Shown piece after piece: positions 41,946-53,471 of a DNA stretch of 64,000 bases; the first letter of the stretch is position 1, and each line of letters opens with the position of its first letter. The stretch is from Luidia sarsii (lineage: Eukaryota; Echinodermata; Asteroidea; Paxillosida; Luidiidae): contig OX465115.1 of assembly GCA_949987565.1 (NCBI GenBank), forward strand, positions 15,437,242 to 15,501,241. Direction: 5' to 3'. Below the pieces are notes generated by a model, which was not told the DNA's origin, ran no database searches, and was given only the letters and a program-made list of their open reading frames with translations. The translations under genes were made by a program, and so were the position numbers.

Positions 41946-44900
41946 CTATGCACTCTTGGCAAAGTAGACTCGGTAGTACTTGTTGAGCTGCTCTAAGAAG
42001 ATGAAGGTGAGCACCGTGTGAGGACCGAGGCGGGTGTAGTAAGGAGTGAAGCCCTTCCACAAACTGAAGACTCCCTCCTTCCGTATCGTTCTACGAAGCA
42101 CATCCTGATTTGAGAGGTTAGAATCAGATTTGAAAAAGAAAAAAAAGATTGTCAACATCGCTCTGCTGCTCAGCCAGGTATCTTGGGATATCAACAGACA
42201 GGATGTTTAAGCAAAGAGCGTATTTAATGCATCTTGATTATATTTCATAGGAGTTTATGATTTGCATACTGGAAGTAAAAAGTGGAAGGTTTGTGATGAC
42301 ACCACGTAAACCATCTCTTTTGAGATGGAGTGTGGCTCTGAAAAAGAGCCGGTAACTCAAATGTTTTAGGTAGTGTGTACTCTACCCATTGTCAGGAGAC
42401 TGTCTCCTGAGTTACTTGCTCTTTTCAGTCAATCTCACGCGAGACGATGTTCATGGCGTCACCACAAACCATTTTCAAGGATATTTCATCCGATATTCAA
42501 ACCATCAGACACAATCATTTTGCTTGTTAAAGTGGACAGTTTATCGAAAGCTAGGGACCTACGCTAAGGAAGTTCTTACAGTATGAACAAAGTGAGATCA
42601 ATCTGTCTACTTACGATTGCGCCAGAGTACTCCGGCTTGCCATCAATCAACTTCATGTTCTGGATTCTGATACAAACAAATAAAGGTAGACGTGTGATTC
42701 AGTTTGGGCTATTATTTCAACTACAGAGAGTGGCATTTCAGAGTACAAATCAGAATAATTCTTTGTGTCATCAAACAGACTCTTAAATAAGACTTTAGGC
42801 TTTGCATGATGGGTGAATCAATATAGGAAGGTTTGCGGTGACACCATGTATAAAGTCTCTTAAAGGAAGAAGTGTGGCTCTGAAAAGAACCTGAGTGATA
42901 ACACGACGTTTCGACCAGTATACTCTGGCCGTCATCTGGCTGTTATCATTCTCCTGATGACGGCCAGAGCATACTGGTCGAAACGTCGAGTTACCACTCC
43001 GGTTCTTTTCAGAACCAAACCTCTTCCTTTAAGAGACCTGATACATGGTGTCACCGCAAACCTTCCTATATCAAACAGACTCTTCTTAACCTACCACAAA
43101 ACAATATGTAGCGTGATAAAAGCCACACGGGCATCCAAATGTGCCATGTTTGACTTGCATAGTATACCCATTGATTTATTTCACAGGTATTCATTGCTCG
43201 TGATCATTTAGTGAGTTTTGAAAAAAGGCACACGATACGAAAACCCTATGCGGCAGTCACGGGCACTGATAAAGTGTTCCAGTGCTAAGTGGAAAGGATT
43301 TTGGCACATGTCCCTGTTACACATGCCTACCTCGTCTTGGCAATATCCACCGGCATGGACGCTATGGTAGTCACCAGACCACTGATCATGCTGGCACCAA
43401 AATGGCACATGATGTTATCCTGGAAGTAACCTGCCAAAAGCAAAAATCACAAAAAATCTATGTTTGAAAAAAAAAACCAAAACATCTGGAATAAAGTAGG
43501 GTTTACAGCAAATAATCTCAGCAGGAAATGCGGGTTCGAATCCTGCCTGGGTTTTTTTCTCAGCAGGCAATCATGTTTAAAGATCCCAGAAAGTTTCTGC
43601 CTTTGAGAAAGGTCCTGCTGGGATCAAAACGTCGGGCCTTCCTAATTTTTCATTTTTGAGTCAGACAAGCAGTTTCTCAAAAGTAAGAGGGACGGACGTT
43701 ACGATCATAGCAGGACCTTTCTCCAAGGCAAAATGACAAAGACATACACAAACAGTCAGGGGCTGTCTGTGTATGTCCTTGAGTGTCCTTGTCACCTTTA
43801 AGAAAGGTCCTGCTAGGATCGAAACATCAGGCCCTCTAACTTTTGAGATTTATGTATTGCAAGTCGTTTTAGTCAGTGAGGAGTTTGCAATAGTTTTTGG
43901 TATTTACTTCAGTTAAGCAGTTTGCAACAATTTTTGCACATTTCTTAAGATTTGAGGCGACTAGTAGTTTGCGCTTACCTGTGCCCATCAGGAACTGCTT
44001 GGCCTGGGAGTAGGAGGCAAGCTGGGCAGCGTTCACCACCATGGCACGGGCAACCGTGGGACCACATCCCTGAGAGACAATAGAACGGAGAGACCCAAAA
44101 CCCAACCGAGGTTAAATTAAGGCCCAAAACCCATTCTATGGATCATGCATACTTGGTCCCCCCAGTCCTCTCACCCACACGCTCTATCAATCCCAAGGTG
44201 TAGAACAAAGAGGTATCAGAACAGCTTCTTCCCTCGTTCTGCCTCTCTCTGGAATTCCCTTCCTGGTTCATGTTTCCCCCCAGCCTACGATCTTGCCCTT
44301 TTTAAAAGGAATGTCAATTCCTATCTCCAGCCTTCCTTAGTTCCTCTCTATCTCCTTCTTTCCTTAGCCCTTAACCTTGAGTGGCTTTATAGCCTTGTTT
44401 TGGGCGAATTTGCAAAAAAAATCAAATAAATAAAAATAATAATCCTGTTGGAGAGCGCCCTCTACGAGTGAGGCACAGAGCAAATACAAACAGACTCACC
44501 CTCCACAGTGTATAGAGCCCTTCCTCCTTGGTTATCCTAGCCAGTGCATTGAACACACTGGTGTAGCCCCTTCTCTGATCCACAGGTAACCTGAACAAAG
44601 AGATGCACAAGTCAATCCCCATCCTACACACTGCACCATCTACATGTTATAATTGGAAGCGACCACCAGGTCTGGGTAGATCAGATGGTTGCAGATACCT
44701 AATGACTTTAGTGGAAGGTTTGTGGCGTCACTATGCAACACATCTCTTTTGAGAGAGTGTGGCTCTGAAAAGAGCTGGTAAAGAGCACACACTCTGCCTC
44801 TAAAGAGATGTGACACATACCTTCTACTTGGTATTTCCACCATGCAAACCTTACTAAGTCTTACTTAGTCAGTACAGCAGTTTGAATCTTTTTTGTACTA

Positions 44901-47900
44901 CCTCTAAAAGGCTGTCTGCCTTCGGGAAAGGTCCTGCTAGGATTAAAACGTCAGCCATTTTCGTCATTGAACTAAGTAAGCATTTTGCGACATTTTTTTG
45001 TTAAATCGCGAGCACACAGTGCTAATTACAAGTCTGGTAGGGCAAACTGTCATTCAATTTGACAGGGTCGTTGCGTGATGCAGCCTCCCGCCAGCCCCAG
45101 TCATGGCATGGCTTGCTGTGGGTCTGTCCCTGGACACGTCTTACACACAAGTACCTGCCATCTGAGGTCATGCGGATGAGGGAGATCTCGGCTGGCGTTC
45201 CCACAAAGGCTCCTGTCGCACCTGCTGCCATACCTGCCAACAACAGCGACGACAAAACATACCGACTTATTACCCAGCCAACCAAGTAGTGGAGTTGTAG
45301 AGTCAAAAACTTTTCTCTGTCTTCAATCAAAGCAGATGGAGAATTCTCAAAGTCCACAGAGGAACCTATAATTTGTAGTAATTTCAAACTGACTTGCAAG
45401 TGGGATTCTGGGACTCAAGTCCATCATCTTCTGGGCTAGAGGTCACTCACCTATGACTGCCTTCAGGAAGAAGTTGGGAGGTTTGCCATCTGACCTGCAC
45501 AGAAAGAAAGAGGTGATTGGTCAGAAACCAGTCAGGTGATCCATGTGCCTCATGACTATTCATTACTATTCATGACTATTCATGACGTGGGGCTCCTATG
45601 TCACACAGCTGCATTGAACAGCCATCCAAAACTTGCACAGATAGAATAAGGGGAGGGAATAGAGAGAGGTGATTGGTTGGGAACTAGTCAGGTGATCCAT
45701 GTGCATCATGACTATTCATTATTATTTGTAACTATTTATGACTATTCATTATTATTCATTATTATTCATGACTATTCATGACTATCATGACTATTCATTA
45801 TCATTCATGACTATTCATGACTTCATGTAAACCATCCTGATGCACTGCACTGGCTAAATAATGTACACTCCGATTGAGAGACATGAAGGTTTGTTGGATC
45901 CAAGTTAACTTGGCGTATTGTGGTCTGGATAATAAACACTTCAAATAAAAATTGCAGAGTCATTGAGAGTAAATCTGGTGGCAGAGTTGTGCTATAGAAA
46001 GGAGGATGTTGGTTGGTCATGAACACAGAATGGATTCCTAGTTGCTGGTAGGCTTCAGGACTGGGGATTCATTGCTTTTTGTTGCTGGTACCACTGATGT
46101 GGTTTTACAAATGTGAGCTCGGTCTATTGCATTTCCTTTGGTGGGTCTCAGCTTGTTTGGTGGGTTGTGGGTCTGCTATGGGAGGAGACAGGGTTTTCTG
46201 CTGAATGGAGAATTGCATTTACCCCGTGGCCATGTCAAAGAGTGTGGTGTAGATGCCGAGGCGTGTAGTCGTATAGGTGGCCTGACGAAGGAGACCGGCT
46301 GACAATCTGAGAAACAGAATTATAAATAAATACATTGATAAATGATTGAACAGATGATTGAGAATATGCGCACACAAACTGGGGAATGGATGAACCAAAG
46401 TGACCGACTGACTGACGACCGAATGACTGACTGATTGACCGACTGACTGATCAACCTACTGACCAACTGACTGACCAACCGAATGACCAACTGATTGATC
46501 AACTGATTGACCGACCGAATGACCGACTGATTGACCGACTGACTAACGACCGACTGATCGACTGACTGACCAACCGAGCGACCGACTGACCAACCGAATG
46601 ACTGATCATCCAATCATCCAACCAATATACCAACAATCTAACCAACAAAAATCACCAACATAAAGTTGAGTGATGTGTGGGAAAACTCAATCTCTGCTAT
46701 CTGGATGCCACGTACCCATTGTACATGCCCAGCACTCCTTCGCTGGCAATGATAGCTCTGATGGCATGTCCGCTGGTCTTGTACTGTCGTGATGCACCGC
46801 CCTCGCCTGTTGGGTCCAAGACAATGAATCACACCACAATCAAAGTTTGTCATCTCCAAAGATGTACAGCAACTGATGCTTCAAAGTTCAATCCTAGCGG
46901 GACCTTTCTCAGAGGGAGATTTCTCTATCAGCCTCTGATAAAGGTCATGCCAGGGTCAAATAATTAGGCCTAATGTAGTTTTGAGATCTGTAATGTTTTG
47001 ATGTCATTCTACTTTCTAGAAGTCAGTGAAAGAGTTTGCAGCATTTTTCTAATTGCTTGAAATTCTTTTGAAATGTTGACAAATGGCAAAGAAAACACCT
47101 TACCGCTCATCTGCATACGGTTCTTGACCAAATCCAACGGCTGCACGAAGACCGTGGCTCCCATTCTGTTATAAGATAAAAGTATTAATAATTTATTAAC
47201 AGGAAAACAATTATTTACTGATTTAGAAAGATCTGTACTTTTGGTTGTTCAAGTTGTTGTAATGTCAGTGTATGGAACTCTTTCCTATTTTGGACCAGTA
47301 ATATTATTATTATTATTATTATTATTATTTATTCATGCCATTCAATTTACAACACATACAAGATGGGCAAGGGAGAGACAAAAGCAAAAACAATTGCTGT
47401 GGCCAGAGACCTGTCACTCCACATCGAGCTGTGAATTTAAACTATGAAGTAAATTAATATAAATAAAATAAATAAATAAGTATAAATGAATATAAAAATA
47501 ATTATTTGAAACAAATATTGCATAATTGAAAAAGGTCACAGTGAATAGTTGGAAAGATTAAGAGGAGAGAATATAGTTCCTAAGACTAGAGTAGCAAACA
47601 AATGTTGCAAACGACTTACTGACTAAAATGACTGAAAAACAAATATCAAATATTGAGAGGGCGTGATATTCCGATCCTAGCCTTTTCTCAAAGTGCTAAG
47701 TACTGCTACTGCTAGTGCTACTAGTACTACTAAGTACTAGGATCGAAACGTCAGGCCCTCCTAATTTTTGTATTATTAATATTATTATTATTATTAATAA
47801 TATTCAGTAAGTTATAAGTAGCTTCACCTTCAGATTGGAATACGAAGTTATACCACTTATACCAGTGGCCATAGACTCATCTGTGATATGAAGAAGCCAT

Positions 47901-48239
47901 TGCAACATTCGACAAACCGTAGAACCCGTAAACACAAAACAGGGCTGGGATGATCATGGGATGACGAACCCCTGTCACGGGTCTGGACCCTGCACCATTT
48001 TATTGCAACATTCATTTATTGGATTATTGAATTAACCTTGGGAATGTTGACGAAACAACGCCCCAAACGGGAGCCTTTCCTGGCCGGACATCCCGGCACC
48101 CATCGCCAGAAACGACCTGCTCTCTTCTACCGAACGAAAGGCTGAATCTGACTCACCCGGCGAGGCCGCCGTACAGGAATTTCACCGGTTTCGGGATGCG
48201 AACCGGCGCTGCCTTCTTGGGAGTCGTGGAGGTCGCCAT
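41946..48239 (-). CDS. SLC25A11: Mitochondrial 2-oxoglutarate/malate carrier
   Basis: Eleven exons in minus-strand order: 48239-48157, 47165-47104, 46806-46716, 46306-46223, 45494-45451, 45233-45155, 44590-44500, 44069-43979, 43430-43331, 42666-42615, 42104-41946 (stop TAG). All phases agree; the product has 311 residues (human 314). The three mitochondrial-carrier signatures are present: PLDLVKNR (37-44), PAEISLIR (135-142, the diverged second signature typical of this carrier) and PVDIAKTR (235-242). Each lies in one of three roughly 100-residue two-helix repeats. The N-terminus MATSTTPKKAAPVRIPKPVK and the paralog-specific RMTSDGRLPVDQRRGY and FIFLEQLNKYY segments identify the oxoglutarate carrier rather than the dicarboxylate carrier. 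It exchanges 2-oxoglutarate for malate across the inner membrane, as part of the malate-aspartate shuttle. Introns hold many mobile repeats, but the coding sequence is intact. Confidence 0.97.
42280..42480. repeat. Foldback repeat family B copy
   Basis: The left arm (GGAAGGTTTGTGATGACACC, GGAGTGTGGCTCTGAAAAAG) and right arm (AGTTACTTGCTCTTTTCAG, GGCGTCACCACAAACC) form an imperfect stem-loop with a GTCAGGAGACTGTCTCCTGA centre. It lies in the last SLC25A11 intron. Confidence 0.75.
42822..43070. mobile_element. Foldback family B element with target-site duplication
   Basis: The 249-bp unit starts TATAGGAAGGTTTGCGGTGA and ends TCACCGCAAACCTTCCTATA. The arms remain complementary nearly to the centre at about 42945. 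It is bounded by a direct TCAA on each side (42818-42821 and 43071-43074), consistent with a 4-bp target-site duplication. It has no coding capacity and is therefore a non-autonomous (MITE-like) DNA element in an SLC25A11 intron. Confidence 0.8.
43560..43905. repeat. Hairpin family A, two decayed copies
   Basis: About 43595-43645 is one arm (GAGAAAGGTCCTGCTGGGAT, AAAACGTCGGGCC). About 43675-43905 is a second copy with arms separated by about 65 bases of CA-rich sequence and the family tail (AAGTCGTTTTAGTCAGTGAG). A B-box-like GGGTTCGAATCCTGCC lies at about 43530. It sits in the SLC25A11 intron after exon 8. Confidence 0.7.
44145..44440 (+). mobile_element. Non-LTR retrotransposon 3' fragment
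   Basis: Translation gives RCRTKRYQNSFFPRSASLWN, then LPGSCFP and DLALFKRNVNSYL, the same block as the copy at 32100-32665. It ends in an A-rich tail (about 44415-44440). It is antisense to SLC25A11 within the intron after exon 7. Confidence 0.8.
44713..44985. repeat. Foldback family B copy followed by hairpin family A fragment
   Basis: About 44713-44860 shows GTGGAAGGTTTGTGGCGTCA and GTGGCTCTGAAAAGAGCTGG with a short right arm. About 44925-44985 shows GGGAAAGGTCCTGCTAGGAT with AAAACGTCAG. Both lie in the SLC25A11 intron after exon 6. Confidence 0.65.
45540..45830. repeat. CATGACTATTCATTATT short tandem repeats
   Basis: Clusters of ATTCATGACT / ATTCATTATT units occur at about 45545-45590 and 45705-45825. 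They are separated by sequence duplicated from the exon-5 flank (GGTGATTGGTCAGAAACCAG versus GGTGATTGGTTGGGAACTAG). Confidence 0.85.
46385..46625. repeat. GACTGACC-type tetranucleotide array
   Basis: About 240 bases of GACC, GACT, AACC and AATG tetramers (ACCGACTGACTGACCAACCG pattern) fill most of the SLC25A11 intron between exons 3 and 4. Confidence 0.9.
46885..47050. repeat. Hairpin family A copy, strongly diverged
   Basis: GATCCTAGC-like (CAATCCTAGCGGGACCTTTC) and its inverse (GATAAAGGTCATGCCAGGGT) survive, with the tail AGTCAGTGAAAGAGTTTGCA. It lies in an SLC25A11 intron. Confidence 0.55.
47590..47770 (+). repeat. Hairpin family A copy with an inserted CTA-rich centre
   Basis: The leader ACAAATGTTGCAAACGACTT precedes arms GATATTCCGATCCTAGCC and AGGATCGAAACGTCAGGCCC. 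The normal CTTTCTC loop region is replaced by a TACTGCTACTGCTAGTGCTA tract. It lies in SLC25A11 intron 1. Confidence 0.7.
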
Positions 48240-51200
48240 CTTGATTTGTGCAGGGCAGTCGCAGCATAAAGGAACGTGTAGTTGGTTCTGTGCATGTACA
48301 GCGCATACACCTGTACATGGACTGTACACGCACTGTCAGCATGGGAAAGTAAACAGCTAGCCTACCGCACCAGCCGCTTATCAAGCACCCAAATTTGAAA
48401 AATCTTCTTTAAAAATGTCAGGTTGCCAGCAAAAGTTCCAAGCAACCAATATTAGAATAAAAAGTCAAGTGCAAGAAACACCAAGTGAGAAATGGTTGGC
48501 AATCTCGTTTTAACCAGAGAAAAGGAATTTCTTGCTTAGCAGATTTCCACGAATAACCAGCTTTATGAAAGTAGAAACTGGGCCAGCTGAAATGATAGCC
48601 CTGTTAATTTCCAACTTTTCAATTTCGATAAATAAACATGTACAAATATTTTCAGCTTGTGGGTGTTATCAGTTGTTGTTTTGTTGGGTTTTGCTGGTAT
48701 TTGGTGAAATACCAATTTATTATTATTATACTGTCACTGGACTGATCATGGACGGACGGACTGATAAATTGATTGAAATGAAAGAAATTAAAGGGTTTCT
48801 GCACTAAATATCAGTCAAGCTCATTTTCTGCTGTCATCTAGGGATCTGAAGTGTACAAACATATTGGCAAGCTAAATTTTCTTAGAAGAGTCAGATTTTT
48901 TTTTTTTCTGTTTAAAATATCCTAATAAAAATGAGGGCGCTAAAGGTCATGTCAGGAACCCACAGTTTAAAAACATTTCAAACTGCAAATTAATCCCTCT
49001 GGATTAGGTTTGATGAAAAACTCCTTCACTAAATGATCATGAAGCATACATTCTGGCAGTAAATCAACAGGTTTAAGGATAGGTCTGCAGGAAAAACAGA
49101 AATTTTCAAAAACTTTGGTACACAATCAATTGGGTTTCTGTTGCATGATCCTGTGACCTATCATAAGGATTTCAATGCCTGGCCCTCTGTTTATTTTGTT
49201 TAGGATTTCAAGCCTGTACAATAGATTCAGTCTTCTTAAATTTCAAACCAGGACAAACGGAAATCAAAAACTCAAAAACACTGTTTTGCTTTTCTCATAT
49301 TTTACTCATTTACTCAGACTCTGAGCTCTTTAACTACATAATCATTAATCTTTTACAAAAAATAATAAATAAATAAACCGAAAAAAAGAACAAAAGAAAA
49401 AAAAATCCAAAACAGGTCAGGCCATTTTTCTTATCAGCCAGATTTCCCCCTTTGATTATATTACGTCTTTGGTGAACAAATGGGCTATAGAACAACGGTG
49501 ATGTTTATTCTGCGGACAAGAAGATTGGTGTGTGCATCTTATAATGACACTAAGACTTCCAGCTGCACAGATGATGTACATCTACATGCATGTGACACGA
49601 ACTGGTTGTCATAACGACCAAACAAAACAGGGCACAGAATCCTTCGATCCTACGTATCTTACTTCTACCTCTGCTGTGCTTTTTGAGTGCTGAATATCTG
49701 TTTTTTGTGGGTCGTTTGGAAACTTTGGAGCATTGTGTCCTAGGCAATCTCTATACACAGTCAAATTCTCTCATTGTCTGGACTTTCCGGATCAAAATAC
49801 AATCACTTAAGCTTTACAAGCCCACAGATTCCAAGCATAACCTTTTGCCAATGTTAATCCCTACCCCAATCCGACCCATTAACTATGTAAATGTACATGA
49901 GCATATGCATCCAGTCAAATCGTTCATTTAATCGTGGGAAGATTCTTCAGTGTCCAAAAACACCCTTCAGAGATAAACATCACCTTGTTAAAATAAATTG
50001 GACTCACACACGCACGCGCCATTTTTTTTAATATGTGAGATCTAATATACACTGATATTTCTGTTTGTACATAACCAGCACTACTTCTAAAACACTTACA
50101 TTTGTCTGTCATAATTATGGACGAAAAATAATATATGCAGTTTTAAAAAATGATGCTTTTTAACTATTTAAAAGGAAATAACTAGCTTAATTGGCAGTTG
50201 ACACAGATTTTTTTAAAAAGCTATTTTACAATAATAAATCTGTCTTCATCCTCTCACAGTTGTCCATAAAAATTCAGTACTTTCTTGTTTTGTGTTTGTC
50301 TAAGGTAAAATGAGCAAAGTGGGGAAGTGGGTCTATTCCGATTGCAAACATTAATATTTGCATTCTTTGTTTTTCCCAGATGCGGTTCCAGTTCAAAGCA
50401 AAACGAGCAAAGCATGAAAAACCACCAAACCATTCCCAACGCAATGAAAGAAACTCGATGACACGTTTAAAAACGGCGACGCAAGGGAGGTATGAATGGA
50501 ATTAAAAAACACCAACACACAAACACAGCGGAGCTACGTTGAAACGAATTGAAACTGATCACAGGTACCAGTTCCTTTTCGTTAAATGCTGAATACAACC
50601 AAGTTCTCTAATTCTCAAGCATTGCTTTTAAAATTATGAATACCTCTCCGAAAACAGATACACACACACACACACAAACAAAAAGGGCGCAATGCAGTGA
50701 TTTTTTCCAACCACATCCAGTTTTGCATTTTGTTTTCGTCAAGGTTAGCAAGAGCCCCTTAAGTCTGTGACATCCTAGGCCAAGGATGCAGTGGCGTATG
50801 CATTTAAACTGCAGACTCGAAAAATACAAAACACCCCTAAACCCACGAAGCCTAACTGGATGGACAGAAAAACAAGAGACCTTTTCACGACCAAAATGTA
50901 CACAAGTCCCTTCAGCCCAGTGACTTCTGAGGAGGAGGGGGGGGGGGCAAAATCAAAGGAGGCTTCCCTGGCCACAACCGTCCAATAAATAAGACTTGAA
51001 CATAGGCTGAGAAACAAGAATGCAACCGACATTGTATTTACATTTTACACAGTTTAAACGGAAAAAAGAAAGAAAAAAAAGATACGGACTGAACATTAAG
51101 AGAACTGACGACTGGGATATTGAATTTGAATTTCTTGATTGATTTGGAGGTAGGAATGGAGAGGGAAGGATTTGGAGCACGGACATTAGATTGCTTTAGT

Positions 51201-53440
51201 ACAAGCCATTTAAAAAAAAAAAAAAAGACGATTAAAAGTACTCATGACTTTGGCCATAAAAATTGTGTCAAACAATATCTGCTATCTGTACATTAGATGC
51301 CTACAATGAATGCATTCTGGTCCGAGAAAACTCCATTTTTCACTTCCTCTTTTCCACTTTAGTTCTCATTTTTGGCAATTTGTGAATGGTTTGTGAATCT
51401 TTCACAGTACTTTCTATACTTTTGATGTTTTTTACAAGTTATTAAACCCAAGAGCACAAGAGTGAGAGTACTGTTTTGTTTCTATGGTACCAAGTCTTTC
51501 ACATTTGAGTACAAACATGAAATGTTACACTAAAGCTTTGTGAAAAAAAAACCCAACAATTTCCCCCTGAAATCATTTGGGTGGTGTTTCGATTTGGGAA
51601 TTGAGGGGCTACTGATCAGCCAGGAAATCTATAATTTCTTTTCACTAGTACTCAAATACAATTTTGATTTCTAATAATTACAAATACTGATTTTTTTTGG
51701 TTTAATAATTACAAAAAACTAAACCGGACTGACAGGTTTTTTTTCTTACGTTTAAAATCTTGTTATCAATCATGATTGAATACAATAAGACATGTACAAT
51801 TTCGTTTGTTTTTTTAATATTTGTTAATATGAAGTACAAAGATGTATTGTTTCTGCCCACCATCGGACCAGTTTTGAAACTCATCAAAGATGAACTTTGT
51901 TTTACAAAATTGAAAGAAACATTACGCCTCACAACAGGACTATACAAAGCCAAAAAGTGCTTCTTCATTGAAAATCATATGTACATGATTTCACTAACAA
52001 AATCATTCGCATAATTTGAGTTAAAAAAGAAATCAACAAAATCAGAAGAGGTAACATGCGCCATATGTTATGTGTGTGCATTATTGGAAGTCACCTTGGT
52101 CTGAACCCCTGTATGCCATTAGCTCAAAACTATGCTTTCTCTGCACGGGCGCCAGACTAATTTTTCTCGCAAGAAGGCACCAAGTTTAGCTCACAGAGGG
52201 CAAAACTCAAATAAAAAATAAATATCGACGATTAAAAAATTCAAAACAAAACCCAAACCAAAAGTGATTTCCACAGAAGCTCAGTCAAGGGCATAAAAAG
52301 AGCAAATTTTGTGACAAAGTGCACCCTGAATACAAGCTATATTTATGTGCACCGGATTCGCCTCTAGTCCAAATAAATAAAATGTCTTCAAGAGTGCATG
52401 GCCTCATGAAACCTCGTCCGAAGGTCCCAATGGTCTCATTGCATCCTCCCACCCTTACAGTTTAAACACAACATTTCCATTCTTCCTTTATCTCCAGCAA
52501 GACACTATGAACATACTCACAACGTCAACAACTTTTTTTTGTCCGTTTTTAAATAATATACCTTTTGTACACAACTAACACACAAAATTTGCACCACAAA
52601 TGAATCGTGAATACAGATGATTTTTTTGTATACCAACCCCCCCCCCTTTTTTTTACAAAACAGGAATTCTTTGCAAATGGTTACTTGTTTTTAGTCCGAC
52701 AGCAACAATTAAAACATGTATTTTTTGACTAGGCAGATAAATGAAGGAGAGAAGATGTTTCTTGAAAGGAAGATAACTGAATGACAGGAAAATGTCTTAG
52801 CCTGATAAAAACAGCGTCTCGACTTGAGTCAGGACTGCCGCATCTGAAGTCTTTCCACAGTTAACACATGCCCACTGACTGGTACCCTGCAAGCGTCTAC
52901 AGTGCACGCAACAAACCAGTGAGAACCAGTGAAAGGCTTCTCAAATGCCTGTACTATCACTGGTAACCAACCCTGCTGGTGCGTGTGCGGGAAACTCTTG
53001 CAGGAGTACCAGCCTTGAAATTCTGACACACACAAACACATAAGTATACCCGACAACAATCACTGAATACCTCAAGGACAAAATCAGACAGTAGAGGGCG
53101 CTCTTCCAAACCAACCAGGGCCAATGGCAAAACAGCTTTCAGTGTTTGCTCACTGAACATGAATACAGTGAATGAAATGCAGCTCTTTCATTGTCGAATT
53201 TCAGGCAGTGACAACAAAGGCTCTTTGTTCACAATGATGGGATGTCGGTTTGCTTATATGGCGCCCTCTAGTGTCGATGTGAGACTCAAAACATTTGATT
53301 GACAAGGGCCCCCCTCTGGTTCAGGATGAGAAAGGAAAATGGGGCGAGGCAGGGTCAGAGGAAACACCTATTCACAGTCACAAGAGGAGACGAAAACCAC
53401 AGAGGAGTTACAGAAGGAAAATGAGGTAAGACTTGGATGA

Positions 53441-53471
<31 letters not shown>

